NCBI GenBank assembly: GCA_013396635.1
Contig: WBMW01001316.1
Location: forward strand, 1-64,000
DNA: 64,000 nt
Source: Penelope pileata
Taxonomy: Eukaryota > Chordata > Aves > Galliformes > Cracidae
Direction: 5' to 3'
Made by a program: the position numbers and the translations under genes
Notes under the pieces: generated by a model
Databases searched by the model: none
Seen by the model: only the letters and a program-made list of their open reading frames with translations
What the model was told of the DNA's origin: nothing
Shown: positions 41,201-56,200 of the stretch, one piece after another
Layout: each line of letters opens with the position of its first letter
Numbering within the stretch: position 1 is the stretch's first letter

Positions 41201-44200
41201 CCAGGCTGGATGGGGCTTTGGGCAACCTGGTCTAGTGGGAGGTGTCCTTGCCCATGGCAGGGGGGTTGGAACAAGATGATCTCTAAGGTCCCTTCCAACC
41301 TGAACCATTCTATGATTCTATGATTCTATGAAATGACATGCTCTGATCTGGGAATTTCTCACATTTCCCTCACCAGACAGATAAAAGACACTGAGAAATC
41401 ATGCTCCCTGCCCCTCACATGATCTCATAGAATGGGATCATTTAAAGTCAAGTCTTTTTTGCCTGAGCAGAGCAATGACGCAGATGATTCCTCTCTCACA
41501 AACATGGCTGGAAGTTCCTCAGCACAGACATCTGTGATGAATTCAGCTTGCATTTTAACTCTGCAGCTCGCTTTTAGTTTAAATCAACAAGGCACTCACA
41601 TATTGAACTCTACAAGCACATTGCTGCAACTCTCTGCCTCTCTGGGTGACTAACTGGCCCATCATTCATACTGTCTTCTCACTTTATAAAGTTAATACAG
41701 GCAGCATTTCCGAACAGAGCGATTAGCATGAACAGCTGCTGCCAACCAGCAGAAGGAAACACAACCCTTCAGAAGATTTATAAGTTACCCATTGAAATTC
41801 ATCTGATTTCCACACTAACACAGGAGGTAAGAGCACAGATCGGGTTCTGCTCGCCCACACGGTCCCTACCTGCTGGACCACTGAGCTGAGTGGGTAACAG
41901 GGCAGCTGCCAGCAGGGAGCAAAATCACATGGCAACGACTGCAACTCGCTCACTGCTATTAGCCTTAAGTAATGCTATCACTTAACAGAGTGTAAAACTT
42001 TTAGAGTGTAGTTTCTGTCAGGGAATGTGAAGGAGGGAGATAAATACTTCATTCCTCACCGCTCCCAAGTGCTACCAAATAGATTAGCACCAGCATGGTG
42101 CAAAGGGATGAAGTGACTTATCCTGGGTGACCCAGGAGTCGGGACCACCGGCAGGCTGGGATGCAGTTCCTTCACCCACAGAGTGACCTGTAACAGGGCA
42201 GGGCTCTTCTTTGTACAGCCACTGTACTCCTGCAGAATTTCAGATGCCCTGAAATAAAGGATGGGTTCTACAGCTTCTATTACAGGGCCAAAATATTCAC
42301 CTCAAGGAAGCTGCCAGCCTCTGTCTAAGGCTAAGGCACATGTCCTTCTTGCAGACCTTGCACCAGCTCTCCAGGGAGTCAATGCTACAAGCCAGACCAT
42401 CAGTTTAGCTCAGTCACAAAACTCGTGACTTAAAAACGACAAATGGGCCGTGGAGAAAAAAGAATGTGAGAAGCTACACTAATATTTTCCCAGGGTAATG
42501 CTACCAGGTGAAATGGGGCCTTTCCCTTCCCGACAGCTGTCTGTGTTGATTTTTCCATCATCACAAGACAATGGCACCTGAATAGGAAAGGCAGAGGCAG
42601 GCCTGGGCTTCAGGAGGCAATCAGCCAGCTCCGACCTGCCTCGCACCAGCTCACTAGAGCACACACGGAAGCACTCGGTCAGGAAGCCTGCCCTGTGGGA
42701 GCTCTGGCTCTGGGGGCAGGAGGAGGCATGGGGTGCTTTGAGCAATACAGCACGAGAAGACAGAACACCAGGGGTGCTACGAGAAGGGCTGAGCTGGGAC
42801 ACACTGAGATCAACGGGGAATGAGTTTTAAGGCACATCGTACCTTTCACGCAGGATACTCACACAAAGCTCATGCCAAGCAAGATTTCAGTGGCTAGCAA
42901 TAAGCTTAAGGAAAGCTTGGGATAGCACCTCATAGCAATAATCTGCAATTGCAGGTGGCCTTAAAGAGGCCCAAGGGCCCACCCTGCTGCTAGGGCCAGG
43001 CAGCATGCTGTGCTCCCAGAGCAGCTGGGTTGGCACTAATAATCCAGGCACCCCTCCTCTGTCTGATCTTCCCCCTTCAGCTCCAGGATCCAACAGGCAG
43101 GGAAACAAGGCCATCAGACATCACAGCAGCACCCAGACCTCATCCAAACAGCACCTGGTCATGGGTACCACCAGCTAAACCACACGGAAGTGACCAGAGA
43201 GACAGTCAGATGCTGCATCAGGCATCCAGCACAACTGAGCGCTGCCATAAGTCCAGCACTACGATTGTATATCCTCCCTGAGGAGCTAAGGGGGTGTACA
43301 AATGCACAAATGAATTGCTGCAGGGGGCTGTAACAGTAGTAAGATTATACCTGTCACTGCATGTTTTTCAAAGCAAGTGGAGATTTCTATATAGAATGAG
43401 CTGCGCTCACACTTCCAGTAGTTTATTCAGTTTCTATTTGCTGTCTTGCTTTTCTTCTGCTCACACATGCTTACAGTCCCTTCTGAGAGAAAAAAGTAAC
43501 TGCAGTCTAAGCTACTCATTTCAAACACTGCCAAAGAGTAAGATGTTGAAAGGAAGCTGAGTTTTTGGGCACAGTAAGGACCCTGAATCTGCACTCCCAG
43601 AGCTGGTAGAAATAGTAGGAGCTAAAATGCTTTGAGAAGGATTCTGATACAGAACTTCCTCAGGGTGTTCTCACTGTATAGGTAGAGCGACCTGTTTAGG
43701 TTCTTCTACCTCTAGTACTGAAATTTTTCAAGCGACTTGACACCTCTAAGTGACAGCTGCTGGGTGACTTCTGTCAAAGTGACAGAAGCATACAGAAGAT
43801 GCAGAGCTAAGCAAGAAAAGGAGAAAACTTAGAAGCACCTTAGAACAAGAGAGGAGCTCAGTCTGGGAGGAGGGATGACATGACAGTATGTATATATTTT
43901 GCATCTCAACAAGCACAGAGTCGCATGTATAAATGAGATCATGTCAGCTTGCAGGCCCACCACAGCACAGTGTATTTGTTAGGGCACAATGGATGTGCAC
44001 AACACAGGACACACAGGACAACCCCTTTTGCACCCAGAAGGAGTCTCTTATGCACATTTGAAGTACTATCTCATTCACAGGTCCATGGATCTTACATCTG
44101 CAGTTGAAACCACCTGCTTCTTCAGTGTGAGGGTACTGTGCTGATGCAGCAACTGAAGACTAGGAATGGGACTTCACAGGCCTGCCATGCTCCACCCACA

Positions 44201-47200
44201 GGCAAAACCTAAATCTGCATTGGTAACTCATCCTTATTCCATCTCTATATACTTCCAAATTATTTCGTAAGCCCACTAACAATCTTGCTTGTGTACCTAG
44301 TCCTCAGGGATACAAATTCTGGCCTTAGACTTGTTTTGTGATATGCCACATACATTTATGTCACCATATTAATACATCATCCAGGGACTGTAACAGCGCA
44401 GTCATTCGGGCTTTTTATGAAACACCTAAGAGTAACACCATAGAATCAGCACAGTCAGACATCAAGGATATAAAAATAACTGTTATCTAAACCTGAGCTG
44501 CAGTGCCTAAGTATAACTCCACTTGTAACTTAGCAGCACATGGTGGCACTAAAAATCTGAGGCAGACTGTCACAGGCCTCCATCACTTATGCCAGGAGTG
44601 AAGGGACCCAGGTCTCCCATGCGCTCCCTCAGGCACCACCTGTGCCTCCTGCTCCCGTGATGGCAGTGATGCCATACCTGCACCAAAGCCCTACCTGCAC
44701 CACGACGGCTCTCTGCAGCGCAGGGGTGCAGGGGCTGGAGCTGCTGCCAGAGCCCACCTTCGCCTGCGGCATGGCTTCGTGCCCCAGCCCCGCAGGCCAC
44801 TGCAGAGATGGCTGGATGTCATCACTTCTCTTTCTTCGGTCCTCAGCCTGCAAAGGAGAAAAGAAGAGGCATCTTGTGTGCTCAGCTTCACAGCCTGGAT
44901 GGTCTCCAACAGCAGCACAGAGCTGCACTGACTCTGATGGACATCCCTGCTGAAGAGAAGTCAGCCCTGGCACAGTATGCACCAGCAGTGCCTCTCCGTG
45001 TGCAACCCTACCTTTCTCATTAAGCTTCCAAACTGTGGAAGGACAAGAGGCACCTGATGTGCTGAGCTGCAGTCTGATTTATTCTAGGCCATTCCATTTG
45101 CTGCAGGCTGGGATTTTAGCTGGGAGTAACCATCTCTCTGCATGTGCTTGCTTTTGACAGCACACAACCTGTTTTGCTGTGCATTTATTACCCTCTTTTA
45201 CAACACTGACTTGACTGCAAGCAGCTTTCTGTGTTGAAACACTTTTAATGCTCTGTTGTTTGGTATGTTAACTGCCCTATGGAAAAGACTGAGAGACACA
45301 ATCTAGGAGGAAAAAACGTCCTTCTATTTCCTGAGGGCACGGCTCATTACAAAATCTCCATCCTACGGTTTTGACCCCACTGCTCTTTCCAGTTTCGTTC
45401 AACGTGATTAATTCCCATTCTGTAGTACAAATCTTTAGCACATCCTCTGATTTAGCAGTCTAGGAGCAGTTCTACACCACAAGCAAGAGATTAATGACAT
45501 CTCATACCCAGTTGTCTCTGTCTGGGTGGACATTCTTAACAGTGTCTCTCACAGCATCTGGATGTTTGTGCTTACATCAGGATACTAAGCATATTCTGAA
45601 TACAGTCTACGAATCTGCTGAGGAGACGGAAAATGATTCCCCTTAATCTCACAGATCTTAACTAGGGTCAGAGGGAAAACAACCAAAAAGGTATTAAAAC
45701 AAACAACTACAGCCAAATACCAAGAAATTCTAGCTCTGGTGAACGTTATGTTACTTTGGGGCCAGATTTCCATTACTTACAACTTCTAACAATGAAAGGC
45801 AAAGGCAAATTTTACCATGAGGAAGAAAGTAAATGTAAAAATCAGAGTGGTTTCACTAAACTAGAAATGACAATTTAACTACCACCTCTGCTCTTAAAAA
45901 GTATTTGCATGCAATGCATTATGATCCAGATGCAAGCTCAAGCGGCCAACACACTGGGCTCCCAGCACAGGCACCGAGGCACTGAATGAACTTCATGGTG
46001 CAGCACCAAGCCCGAGGTGAGCCCTCTCCTCAACTCACCAGCCGCAGTGCCCAATGGATCAGATACAGCACAGGGAGCGAGCTCACATCTGCACGCACCA
46101 GTGAAAACCTGTCGCGACCTGCCTGCCACAGGCAGAGTGAGATGGCAAAGATGAGAAACTCCCAAGCAAAGGCTCTGCGGCCCCAAACATTAAAATTGAG
46201 GTTTTGGAAGGCTACAGGATATTTTTTGTTTGTTTTTCATGCTTCAACTCAACAGTAATTCTGTAGAGTTCTCCTATATCAATAGTTGGTCCTGCAAATG
46301 CTACCAAGACCTAAAAATTATGGAAAAAAAAAACTCATTCTAGAAGAGGTTGCATCTCCCTCTGTGCAGATCTCTCGCAGTGCAGAAACTGGCATATTTT
46401 TGGCTAATAAACAGGTAAAGATTTGTATTAGCAAGAACAAATTCACTGAATTATCACTGTCAAAAACAGTCAAAACTTTGAAGCATTTCTGAATTGCTGT
46501 GAATAGTCATGTCTGCTGACATAACTATAAAGCACGAAATTTCAACACCCCTTTCCCCCACTCCAAAAAAAAAGTAAAAAAGCAACCCTGTTGCATTAAT
46601 TAGGATTTTAATTGAAGGATTTGTCTTCCAAGAAGTTTTGAGACGGAATAAGTAATATCGTAAAAGAATTTGTCCTCAAAACCGAAGTATGTTATGGTAG
46701 CCATGATGATAACAGTACGATGCTGTGAACCTAAAAGGTAGGCAAATCTGTGGATGTGATTTCCCTTTAGTTTTCATACTGTTTTGCTTCCACTCGTGCC
46801 TAACTTACCTGCAACTAGTAATATTTTATTTCAGAATTAAATTGCTTAAAAACTGCAGCAAGATGCTAATAAGCAGTGCTCTGCATTCCTACTGCAAACT
46901 TATGCATGTGTCCTCCTCATGCTTTGTTGGGGTATTTTTGGAGGATGCTTTGCCGGAATGCACAGACTATGACACTACCACCTACTATTCACAGCCACCC
47001 TGAGGAGGCACATGCAAGCTGTGTGAGATCTCTGACACTGATCAAGCCAAGTCCTCGCTTTAGTAACGTGAAATCACACCAGCTAAAGAAACAGGCTTGC
47101 ATACTGGGGGTATCTCAAAAAGAAAAGTAAGTGCTAGGAGCGGTGAGATAACATCTGTGAAATGGACTTGTAGCTTTTACCTGTACGGCAACAGTAAGTA

Positions 47201-50200
47201 GAACAAGTTGGATTACAGAAAATTTCAGAGTTGACGAAAGAGTGGAATGGATAAGAACTCTTATCAAGGACTGTACGTGGCTATCCTTTATTCATCAAAT
47301 CTAAGCCACCTAAAATCCCAGGAGATAAAGAACATGAAAAGGCATCACAACCTCACATCAGGGACACAAAGATCTGTGCTTGGGAGTGTCACGCCTCTGA
47401 TAAAACTGTCTGGGTCAGTTTTGTGAATCCTGAAGTCAAGCAAAGACACCTGTTAAAACTTCAGATGACACTACCCTACTTCATTCCTCGTTGCGAGATA
47501 AGAGTACAACAGCTGGTTAACCAGGGGGATTGTGATTCCCAGCTCACCTCAGTCAAACGCTTCATTCAACTTGAGTAGGAGTGACAGAGGCCAACCCCTC
47601 CTTTCCTTATCCTCTAGATTAATGGAGACCAAAGGCTTTACTGTAGCATTAGTGTGCAGAAAAACATAGGTCAAGCTGTAGATTTAAAGATCAGACTGTA
47701 CTCTACTTCAGCATCACCACAGCATAATAAACTGCAACTGGACCAAAACACTACGTTTGCTGAGCTGGTACCTCTTTGCTTGTGTTGCTTGATAGAGGAT
47801 GTGCTGCTGAATTTGAACTCTTGGAAGGCTCCTTCTGCTGCTGCTTGTGGTCATGCTGGAGAGACAACAGCTGCGTCTGATCTTTGGGGAGTGTCCGATG
47901 CCCCTTCCTGTTGTGCTGCATGTCTTCCACCTTTTTCTGAAAGCAGAGTGATGAACGTCAGAGAGAACAATGCCTTGGAGGACAACTGAGGTGACTGCTG
48001 GAAATACAGGCTTTTCAAAAGAGCAAAGTGAGCACAATTGCAGCAGGACTGACAGAAGAGCCACAGCTCTGAAGAAAAGAAAGCATAAAATGACTCCAAC
48101 TGGCTTTTGGAACAGCACAACAAACAATATATTGATCAAACACTCCATGCTTCTACTTGATTATGAATCAGTTTGTCTGCTGCAACTTTACAAAAACATT
48201 GCAACCAAGGTGCCAGACTTGACAATGAGACTTCAGCATTAAAAGTAAGCTCCACTTCATTTTTATTTGTGAGAAAGAGACTGCCCTTTCTACAACTCAA
48301 AGCGGAACTGGAGGCTCTCGATATTTAAGCTTAACTTCAGCTCATGCTGGAAGCTTTCAGGGTAAAGATACTTTAAATCAGATTAAAGTGACTGAAGGCA
48401 ACTTCAGCAAGTAGAAAGAGCAGGGACAGAAGTGCCATCCTCAAGGGGGAGGACATGTCATTACTGGAGCTCAGGGGGTGACTCAGTAAGTAGCCCGTAC
48501 GTTATTTCCGAAGAAGATTGCATGTGAGAACAAGAGTAAATGCAGTAAAAGCATTAAAAAGGCCCTCTCTGGTCTGTGACTCAGAAGATGGCAATAACCC
48601 AAAGAGAACTGAGAAAGACAACATCTACAGGAACAGGGAGCTTCAAATTGCTGCCAGTAAACCCCCCACTTCACACCTGCTTCTTTTCTGATCTCCTCTG
48701 CCCATCTACTATGAACCGTCCATCATCTTCCACAGCCCTTTTGTCTTCCTTACTTCTCTCTTCTTTCCTCTGAACATCATTAGCCTCTCGCCACCTCTGC
48801 TCACACTCCTGCTGCCTTCGGAGCTCTTGCTCTCGCCTCTGATGCTGGAAGAGAGCCAGGGAATAACAGTACTTATTTTGTTTTCCTTTTGTAACCACCA
48901 ATTATTTATGCCAGCATTCATTAATCACAAGGCTCCTTTTCAGAGGTGCAGTCAGTAACAGGAGATACCTGATGACAGCACAGAAGGAACAGACAGCCAC
49001 AAACTGCCACCACAATGACTATCAAACTTGAAGCAAAACCTTTGCCCTTTTGGCAGCTAGGGGCAGATTTGCCATTCATTTAAGCAGGCATCCGAGCTCT
49101 ATGTTGTGGCTGGCAGCAAATCTAATGACAAATGCTCTTCTGTCATTTTGAGAAGGAAGGCTTTTTCCAGAGTCCCTCAGTTTTGCTGGAACAGCATTAT
49201 GCTTCAGAAATGTCAGTCTGGGAGTGCTTGCACAATGCCTGAATTTCATTAGATGCTCCTGAGAAGAGACACAATGGTGATTTAGCAATGCCTGCAACAT
49301 CACAATGTGTCAGCTGAGAAGGCAGCTATCTTGTAACATCTTAAAAAGAAGCAGGGCCAGGACTCTGGATGGGGAAGAGAGACTCTGAACTGAGCAATGC
49401 ACAAGAAACCAGGACCTCTCCCCTTTCATCTGCCTGGGCTTCCACAGCCAAACTCAGGCAAAACACCCTGCATCCGCAGCTCCCAAAGCTCAGGGCAGGT
49501 TGTCAGCAGAAAAATGACAGAGCCCTTTTAAAATCACTTAATATCATTGTGTTCAACAGTGACACAGTTCTCCCAATGCTGCAGACTACATGACAGGTTG
49601 TGCTGACAATTTAGCACAACCCTCTTGCCTTTCAAAGCCTACACTCTGCAGGCACTTTTTTTTATTTGTGATGGGATGTGGAACAGTAATACAAGCCAGT
49701 TCCTACGTCCTCCAGCCTCCTCCTCTGCTCTTTCTGCTGCTCGATGCGTTTCTGCCGCTCTGTCAGCAGCTGCTTCTTGTATTTCTCCTGGTCCTTCAGC
49801 TGCTGCTGCTGGTGGTGAGGGTCAGAACGGTTTTTGTTCTCCTGCTGCAGCCTCAGAAACTCACGACGGAGAGTTGATTCCCCCGGGAGATTAACAATGG
49901 AGCTGAAACGAAAGGCAAATTTCCATATGATTAAACATAACAGTAAAGCAGAGAGATACAAGGTGTACGGGGAATTGCTCATTGTCCTGCGTTAGCAAAT
50001 GAAAATGTTCCAAAAAAATCTCTGCCACGTTGACCATGCAGCCGCGTTTACTGTGCTACAACGCAGCCTGAAGCTGATTATTGGCTCCTTCATTTGAGAC
50101 TTTCCTCTCTGCTCCTAGGGAATGAAGCAGCAGCTTATTACAGATCTCTCAATACCTACAAAACAGTTAAAGCTACCGGAGGGGATACAGGAGATAAGGG

Positions 50201-53200
50201 ATTTAGAGTAAGGTAAGAAAGCAAATCTGTGAGAGGAGAGCTGCCTTCATTGGGAACAGCCTGGCCAGTCAAATTTTATATTCTAGTCATAAAATTAACC
50301 TTGGTTCTCCTTCATCTTCATTCAGCTCATCATCTTCCTCTTCACTTCCACTGTAATCATAGTCTGTTTCTTCTACTAAAAAAGAGAGAGAACAATAAAT
50401 GCCAGTGGAGGACGGTGTTATTTATGATGTTATCTTGAACTTCCCTTCTGAGCACTCAAACTGAACTACATGCAGCTCACCAGGAATTTAAAAGCCTCAG
50501 GTTACACTAAGAGGCTGGGTGGATGCAGCAGAAGATATCCAGGTATGCAATGCAAAGCCTACTTCAGACCATGGGTCAGAGGTCTTCATATATTTTCACT
50601 TTTCCCCTTCATTAGCTATGTCAGTTTTGCAAAACTAACTTATTTTTACAGTATGCAATACTCTAGTCTAAGCCTACTGAGATATCCAAACCTCATAACA
50701 AGATTAGCAGCAGCATTATTTCACACATAAATGTAGATTCAGCATAAAAGACTTATACTGTCCTTTTCTGCTATTGTATGCCTTCTGTATAACTAAACTG
50801 AGGCCTTCAGTAAATCTGTGTTTCCTTTTGTACTAAAATGAATAATTTTAATGGGGATAATCAAGAGATGTCAGTTTTAACACAGCAGTTCAGGAGAAGG
50901 TGGCCCCTATTTTTGAAGTTCTCTTCAAGAGCACCGTAGAGGTAGCTCTTAAGGGAGGATTTCAAATTAACATGCCATACAGCCAACAATACAGAGTAGG
51001 ACCAAAGTGGGACTTAACTCTTTTTGACGGCAATCTGTTGAAGTGTGTAGCCTTGCATTCCATGCTGTTCTACCTTTCAGGGGAGCTATGATTAAAAACA
51101 GCACTTCTCAGGCCTAACTGTAACTACCTATCAACATGTGATTGCTATCACCACATCTTTACCCCCTCAAGTGCATTTCTGCAAAACTTGATCTTTCCAT
51201 TTGAATGTGCTTCGAGATCCACAGCTGAAATTGGTGGTAGATTTACAATGACTATTGGAGTCAGTAAATTCACACTGCAACACCAATTTCACTTTAGGCA
51301 CAAATATGCTGGTTGTCAAATCAATACCTAAGAATTTGTAAGTAATTTACCAACTCTGCAGTGCTTTCTGAGTTTGCCCTCATAGTCACTGACCTTCACA
51401 GTGCCCCTGCCATTACACAAGAGAGGGAGAGGAGAGGAGAGAGGGCAGGGATAACCACGGGTCAGCAGGCTACTGCTCTCTCTGATGCCCATCAGTCTGC
51501 GGCATGCAGGCACTGACACAAGCACCATTCCCACTCCAACACTGCTTCTTGCAGGTTTTGCTTTGAATAGTAAGGAACTATTTGGAACCAAATTAGATTC
51601 TGTTTTTCACTTCACATCTCTGGTGTAGTAGACAATTACACTCGTGTGTGCGACTGGATGTTGGAAGCCTTCTCTAGGACTCTTTCGTGCATTTCACCAA
51701 AAAATGCTTAAAGAGTACTCTGTGTCCAAAGAACTCATGACCTATAACTAACTTACCTCCTGCATTCCCATAGGAAGGGATCAGGAATGGACAGATGAAC
51801 TGAGAGACTAGGAAAGGCTCACTGAGTACAGCTTAGATACTCAAGAAAGTAGAGGCCGAGACATTACTCAGGCTTCTCAGTCACATTGGCGTTCAAGTTG
51901 TGTTCCATGGATCAGCATCAGTCAATCTCCAAAGAGTTCGGCACTTAAATACCATTGTGGACCTAGGCTTTAGCAAAGTGATGTTTAAAATGGCCCACTG
52001 CTATCAGCAACAAAGCTTTCTCAGTTTTTGTGGTAGCAGTATTTCAGGCACATCTGCTTTTCACTCTGCTGCCAAAAATCAAAAGAGGAGCTACTACCTG
52101 CAGTCTTTTTTTTTTCCTGCCACATTACCCTTCTCTCCTTTCTTCTTCCTGGTCCTATCCAGGTGGTCTTTCAGCATGATGCGCACTTGCCGTTCATTCT
52201 GCATGTCTCGGATAAAAGAGTGCTTAAGCAAGGTTTCAGTGGATGGACGATGCAAATAATTTTTTACAAGGCAGTTTTCAACAAAGTTAAGGAATTTCTT
52301 GGACCTTAAAAAGATAGAAAAACAGGGTAAAATAATAAGCCTTTTCAATTTGAGTGCCAAGCACCACCCTAGAGTGATGGAAAGCACTACATTTGCAAGG
52401 CTTCCTTTTGCACTGGGACTGAAACTGCAGCCATTCATGTCATCCTTCAGTGACTGCAACAACTGCTGCAGTTTAGCCAGAGATCAAAAGAATGAGGTTG
52501 CTTCCCAAAGGCAAACTACTTCTGCACCTGCGGCTTTCCCCAGCACTGCAAATAACAGAGGAAAGACATCACAGATCATTGCAGGATGTAACGAGACTAT
52601 GGTCTCTTGGACAAAAGAGCTCAAAATCCACCTAAGCCCAATGCTGCAAAAATTACACTTTGCACATCTCTTTACCATTTTTTGGATTTCAGCTTCGGGG
52701 GTGGGTTCCGTGGGATGAGGAAGAGCGCTCTCATGGGGTGCATGTCACACAGGGCTGCAAAGGAGACCACACAGTTAAGGGTACACATCCCCCAGCCTGA
52801 CCACCTTCACCCAGGCAGACCCACTCACTTCTCCCACTTCCTACAGCACAGCACCCGCTGCAGGACCTTGTTGTAGCCAGTGGAATTCACGCAACAGCCA
52901 AGAAATTAAGTCTCAGAGTACAAAGAAAGCTTTCATGGCAATACAGTTACTGCCAGCTGAACAAGATTTTGTTGAAAGAAAGGCTGCACAGCAGTAATGA
53001 TGCAACTTTATTCTTATATGTAAGGCTTCAAAAGGACATTAGTAAAGGTCACATCTTTAGTAAGTCAAGTGGTAATTTTTCATAAACAGAGTTTAAATTT
53101 GAGATTTAAATATGTATCTGGTTTAATATGCTTTGTTCATGGTTCAGATAAACAATAAGCCAAATTTTCATCAAGCTCTTAGCTGTATCATTCATGACAT

Positions 53201-56200
53201 AAGACAAAAAGAAGGATGTGAAAATGTGATGTGAATTGGAGTGCTTATAAACTGTGTCACTGGAGCAGAGTAATGGCTAACCACATATTTCATCTATTCT
53301 GTGTTTCGGGGGCATGAGCACCATTATTAGACAATTTGCAACAGATCCAACTCATGCATTCAGATGCTGGTTTCTCTCCAGCCCAATGTACTTCTGTTTA
53401 GTGCTACTGATATAGAAAGTTAAAACTATAAAGAACTTTGTAAAAAGCAAATACCACAATATCTCATATACCCCTGAAATTTTGTGTGGAATTATGGATG
53501 TGTCCCTGTCTGTCACAGAGAAATATTGAGGGTCAGAAATCTTCACAAAACAAAGCTACTGAATGACAACTGATAGGATCTGTGCAGAGGCTGGTTTCTC
53601 ATGATGTACAGGTGTTCAGCAATAATTCTCTTCAAAGAAATAGATTTACAGCACTGCAGAACTAGTAACAGTGAGAAGACTACAGTCTGGCTACGCCTTT
53701 ACTGCCTTCTATTTATTTCTTTGCCTGTAGCTGCCTGCCATCATTTCTCACATCTGAGTTGTCTTCTGGTCTTTTTCCTTTGTATTTTCAATAGCTTGGA
53801 ATACTGTGGGGGTGGCAGGCCAAAGAAGTCTGGTTTCTAGCTATGGGTCCCAGAATCTCTTGTAGCACAAGTGAAAAAAGAAAAAAAACAACACAATGCA
53901 ATAGAATATAATCTATTACCCTCTCCTGCCAAAACATTACATCAAATACAATTGGAATGAGGAATTAGCATGTGAAGCCACAAAATCTCTCTCAAAGAAA
54001 GCTCCGCACGGACCCATGTCTCGGGACTAAGCTTCAGTCAGGCTGGAGCACTGCGAAAGAGCTCTTGAACTCCAGCTGGCTCTGGAGCACTGCTGAAAAC
54101 CAAGTCTGACAGAAAAACAGCCAAGAGTGTTTTTAAAACACAGCCTATGTGCTCTCGAGCCCAGGCCAGAGTATAATTTATTTCATCTCCTGTACTCTCA
54201 GCAGTGACCATGTATATCCTCACAACACATCTGCTCTGTGGGTGCAGGGGTGAAAGAACTGGTTCTCTGCAGAAACAGGAGATGTGCGAGGTCTGTGCAC
54301 TCACCCTGCAGCCACTCATTTCTGCCTTGTGGCTGTGAGACACAAACCAGAGGAGTGACAGGGACAGCTGGGGACAGTGAGGGTCTCCCAGCACACTCCT
54401 GCTGCTCAGGGTCATGGCCTGAAGTGACTATACGAGATAATTCACCCCAAACCAATAAGAAATGAGTGAAATCAAGGAGTGAAAACAGGTAGTTAGGCAG
54501 GGATGGAAGGAAAGCAAAAGAGCCAAAATGAGAAAAATTCAGATTATTTGTAAGGCTCCAGACGGAACCAGAGCTATGTACATCTCTGCATGATCCAAGC
54601 AGGAGTTATTTTAATACAGAACGTGTTCACAAAGCATAGAGCCCCCTCCCTGAACCAAAACACTTACGAGGAGCTCCTTCAGCCATTTCAATAGCAGTGA
54701 TTCCCAAGGACCATAGGTCACTCTGCAGAAAAAGAAACATTGCACGTTACAACTTGAAGCACTCAAGCTGTTTGGGTTTTCCTTTGTTTCATTTTTTACA
54801 GTTCCCCTAGAATTCTCTTGGATCAAGTCATTTTAGTGCAAGAGCAACATACATTGTGCTCCCTCCCATTCCCTCCTGAGCTTTCAGGAAACATGCTAAT
54901 AGCCAGAAGCTTCCCATTTCCCATGCAGTTCTGAATAGCTGACTCATTAAGCAGCCGGCTCCAAAATGCAAATCTTTTGCATTCAAAAAAACCCAGAAGA
55001 GCCAGAATACACCAGGCACCACTTAACTATACATCTTAACAGTCTTTAAGCTGTTGTCATGAGGCAGTGAGACACAGCAGTGCCTCATGCCCTGCTCCAG
55101 GCCAAAAAAATTCTTGGTCTTGATGCTTATGTCAGAGCAGTCATTGCTGAGTTTCCACGCTAGCAGAACAGAAATTGAAGTCTGGCCATAGGGTCTGACT
55201 TTCTGACCACAAAGTCTCCACTCACATGTTTTTGGGCACACAAAAGGAGATGTAGTCACAGTCAGATTTTATGCTGTAGTTTATGTTCAGGTCAGTTATC
55301 TTAGACTGGAGTTTCCTTTATCAGCTTATCTGGATGCTCAAGGCCAGGTTTTGATCATGAAAGATGAATTGGGAATACAACCAGTGACTTGAAAAACTTC
55401 ACATGCTCCACTTGATTAACCATGTACATCGTTTTACTTTTTATTTGTGTATCTAAAAGTAGTTAGATGAGAGGCATATGACCAAACCAACTTGCAGGGT
55501 TTCTCTGAAATTATCTTTTAAAAGGGTAAGTAGCAGAAGACAAACCTTCAAAGATTAGCAGCTCATACCCAACTTAGCACTCTACCTAAATTTGACTTTA
55601 CCAACAGAGCCTTCTCAATCTAGCTGCTCTGAACTGCTTTCTGCAAGCTGAAAACCAGTTTGTGCTATAGTTTGTAGAGGTATCTGAGAACAAAACTGAT
55701 GGGACCCTGACCTGTCATTAAATAAATGACAGAAAATTAGGGAAGTCTTCTAGAGGCAGTATTGCAGGCTCTGGGGACAAGAGGAAAAACAACCAGGCTA
55801 CAGAGAATTTTGGTTTCATGTTTCAAGGTGTGAGAGGCAGTCAGGTGAAAAGGAAAATTGTAGCAGCCTTTGTAAAGACTGATGTGTACACTAGGTACAT
55901 ATGCATAGATATTGTCACTGGTTTGTTGTCATTTTCATCACTTTTTAACAGAGCAGGAAGTTACAGACACTACAGAATGGCTTCATGTTACTTCCCTCAC
56001 CATATCAACCATAAATCTCTGCAGAAAAGACCAGTCCTGTGCCACCTTCTGACTCATAGTATTGTCTGTGTGCTTACTACTGAAGGCAAGGAAACCTCAA
56101 GAAGTAGGCATGCACTTTCCGAACGCTTACATGTTCTGAAAAGAAAATCAACAGTTTTCAGGAAATGAAGATGAGATTCATTCTTTGAAGTTTCACTAAG

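Larger units (their letters stand above)
36339..44694. other. Large intron carrying two CR1 copies
   Basis: An 8.4 kb intron in the linker region holding the CR1 copies at 38.0-39.6 and 41.0-41.3 kb. Outside them no exon is phase-compatible. A candidate at 42505-42577 was rejected. Confidence 0.55.

Noticed and set aside
42505..42577. Candidate linker exon starting VPLSCDDGK with a strong polypyrimidine tract
   Set aside because: It would enter in phase 0 but leave in phase 1. The next supported exon needs phase 0 and would run into a stop. The flanking exons join directly without it.
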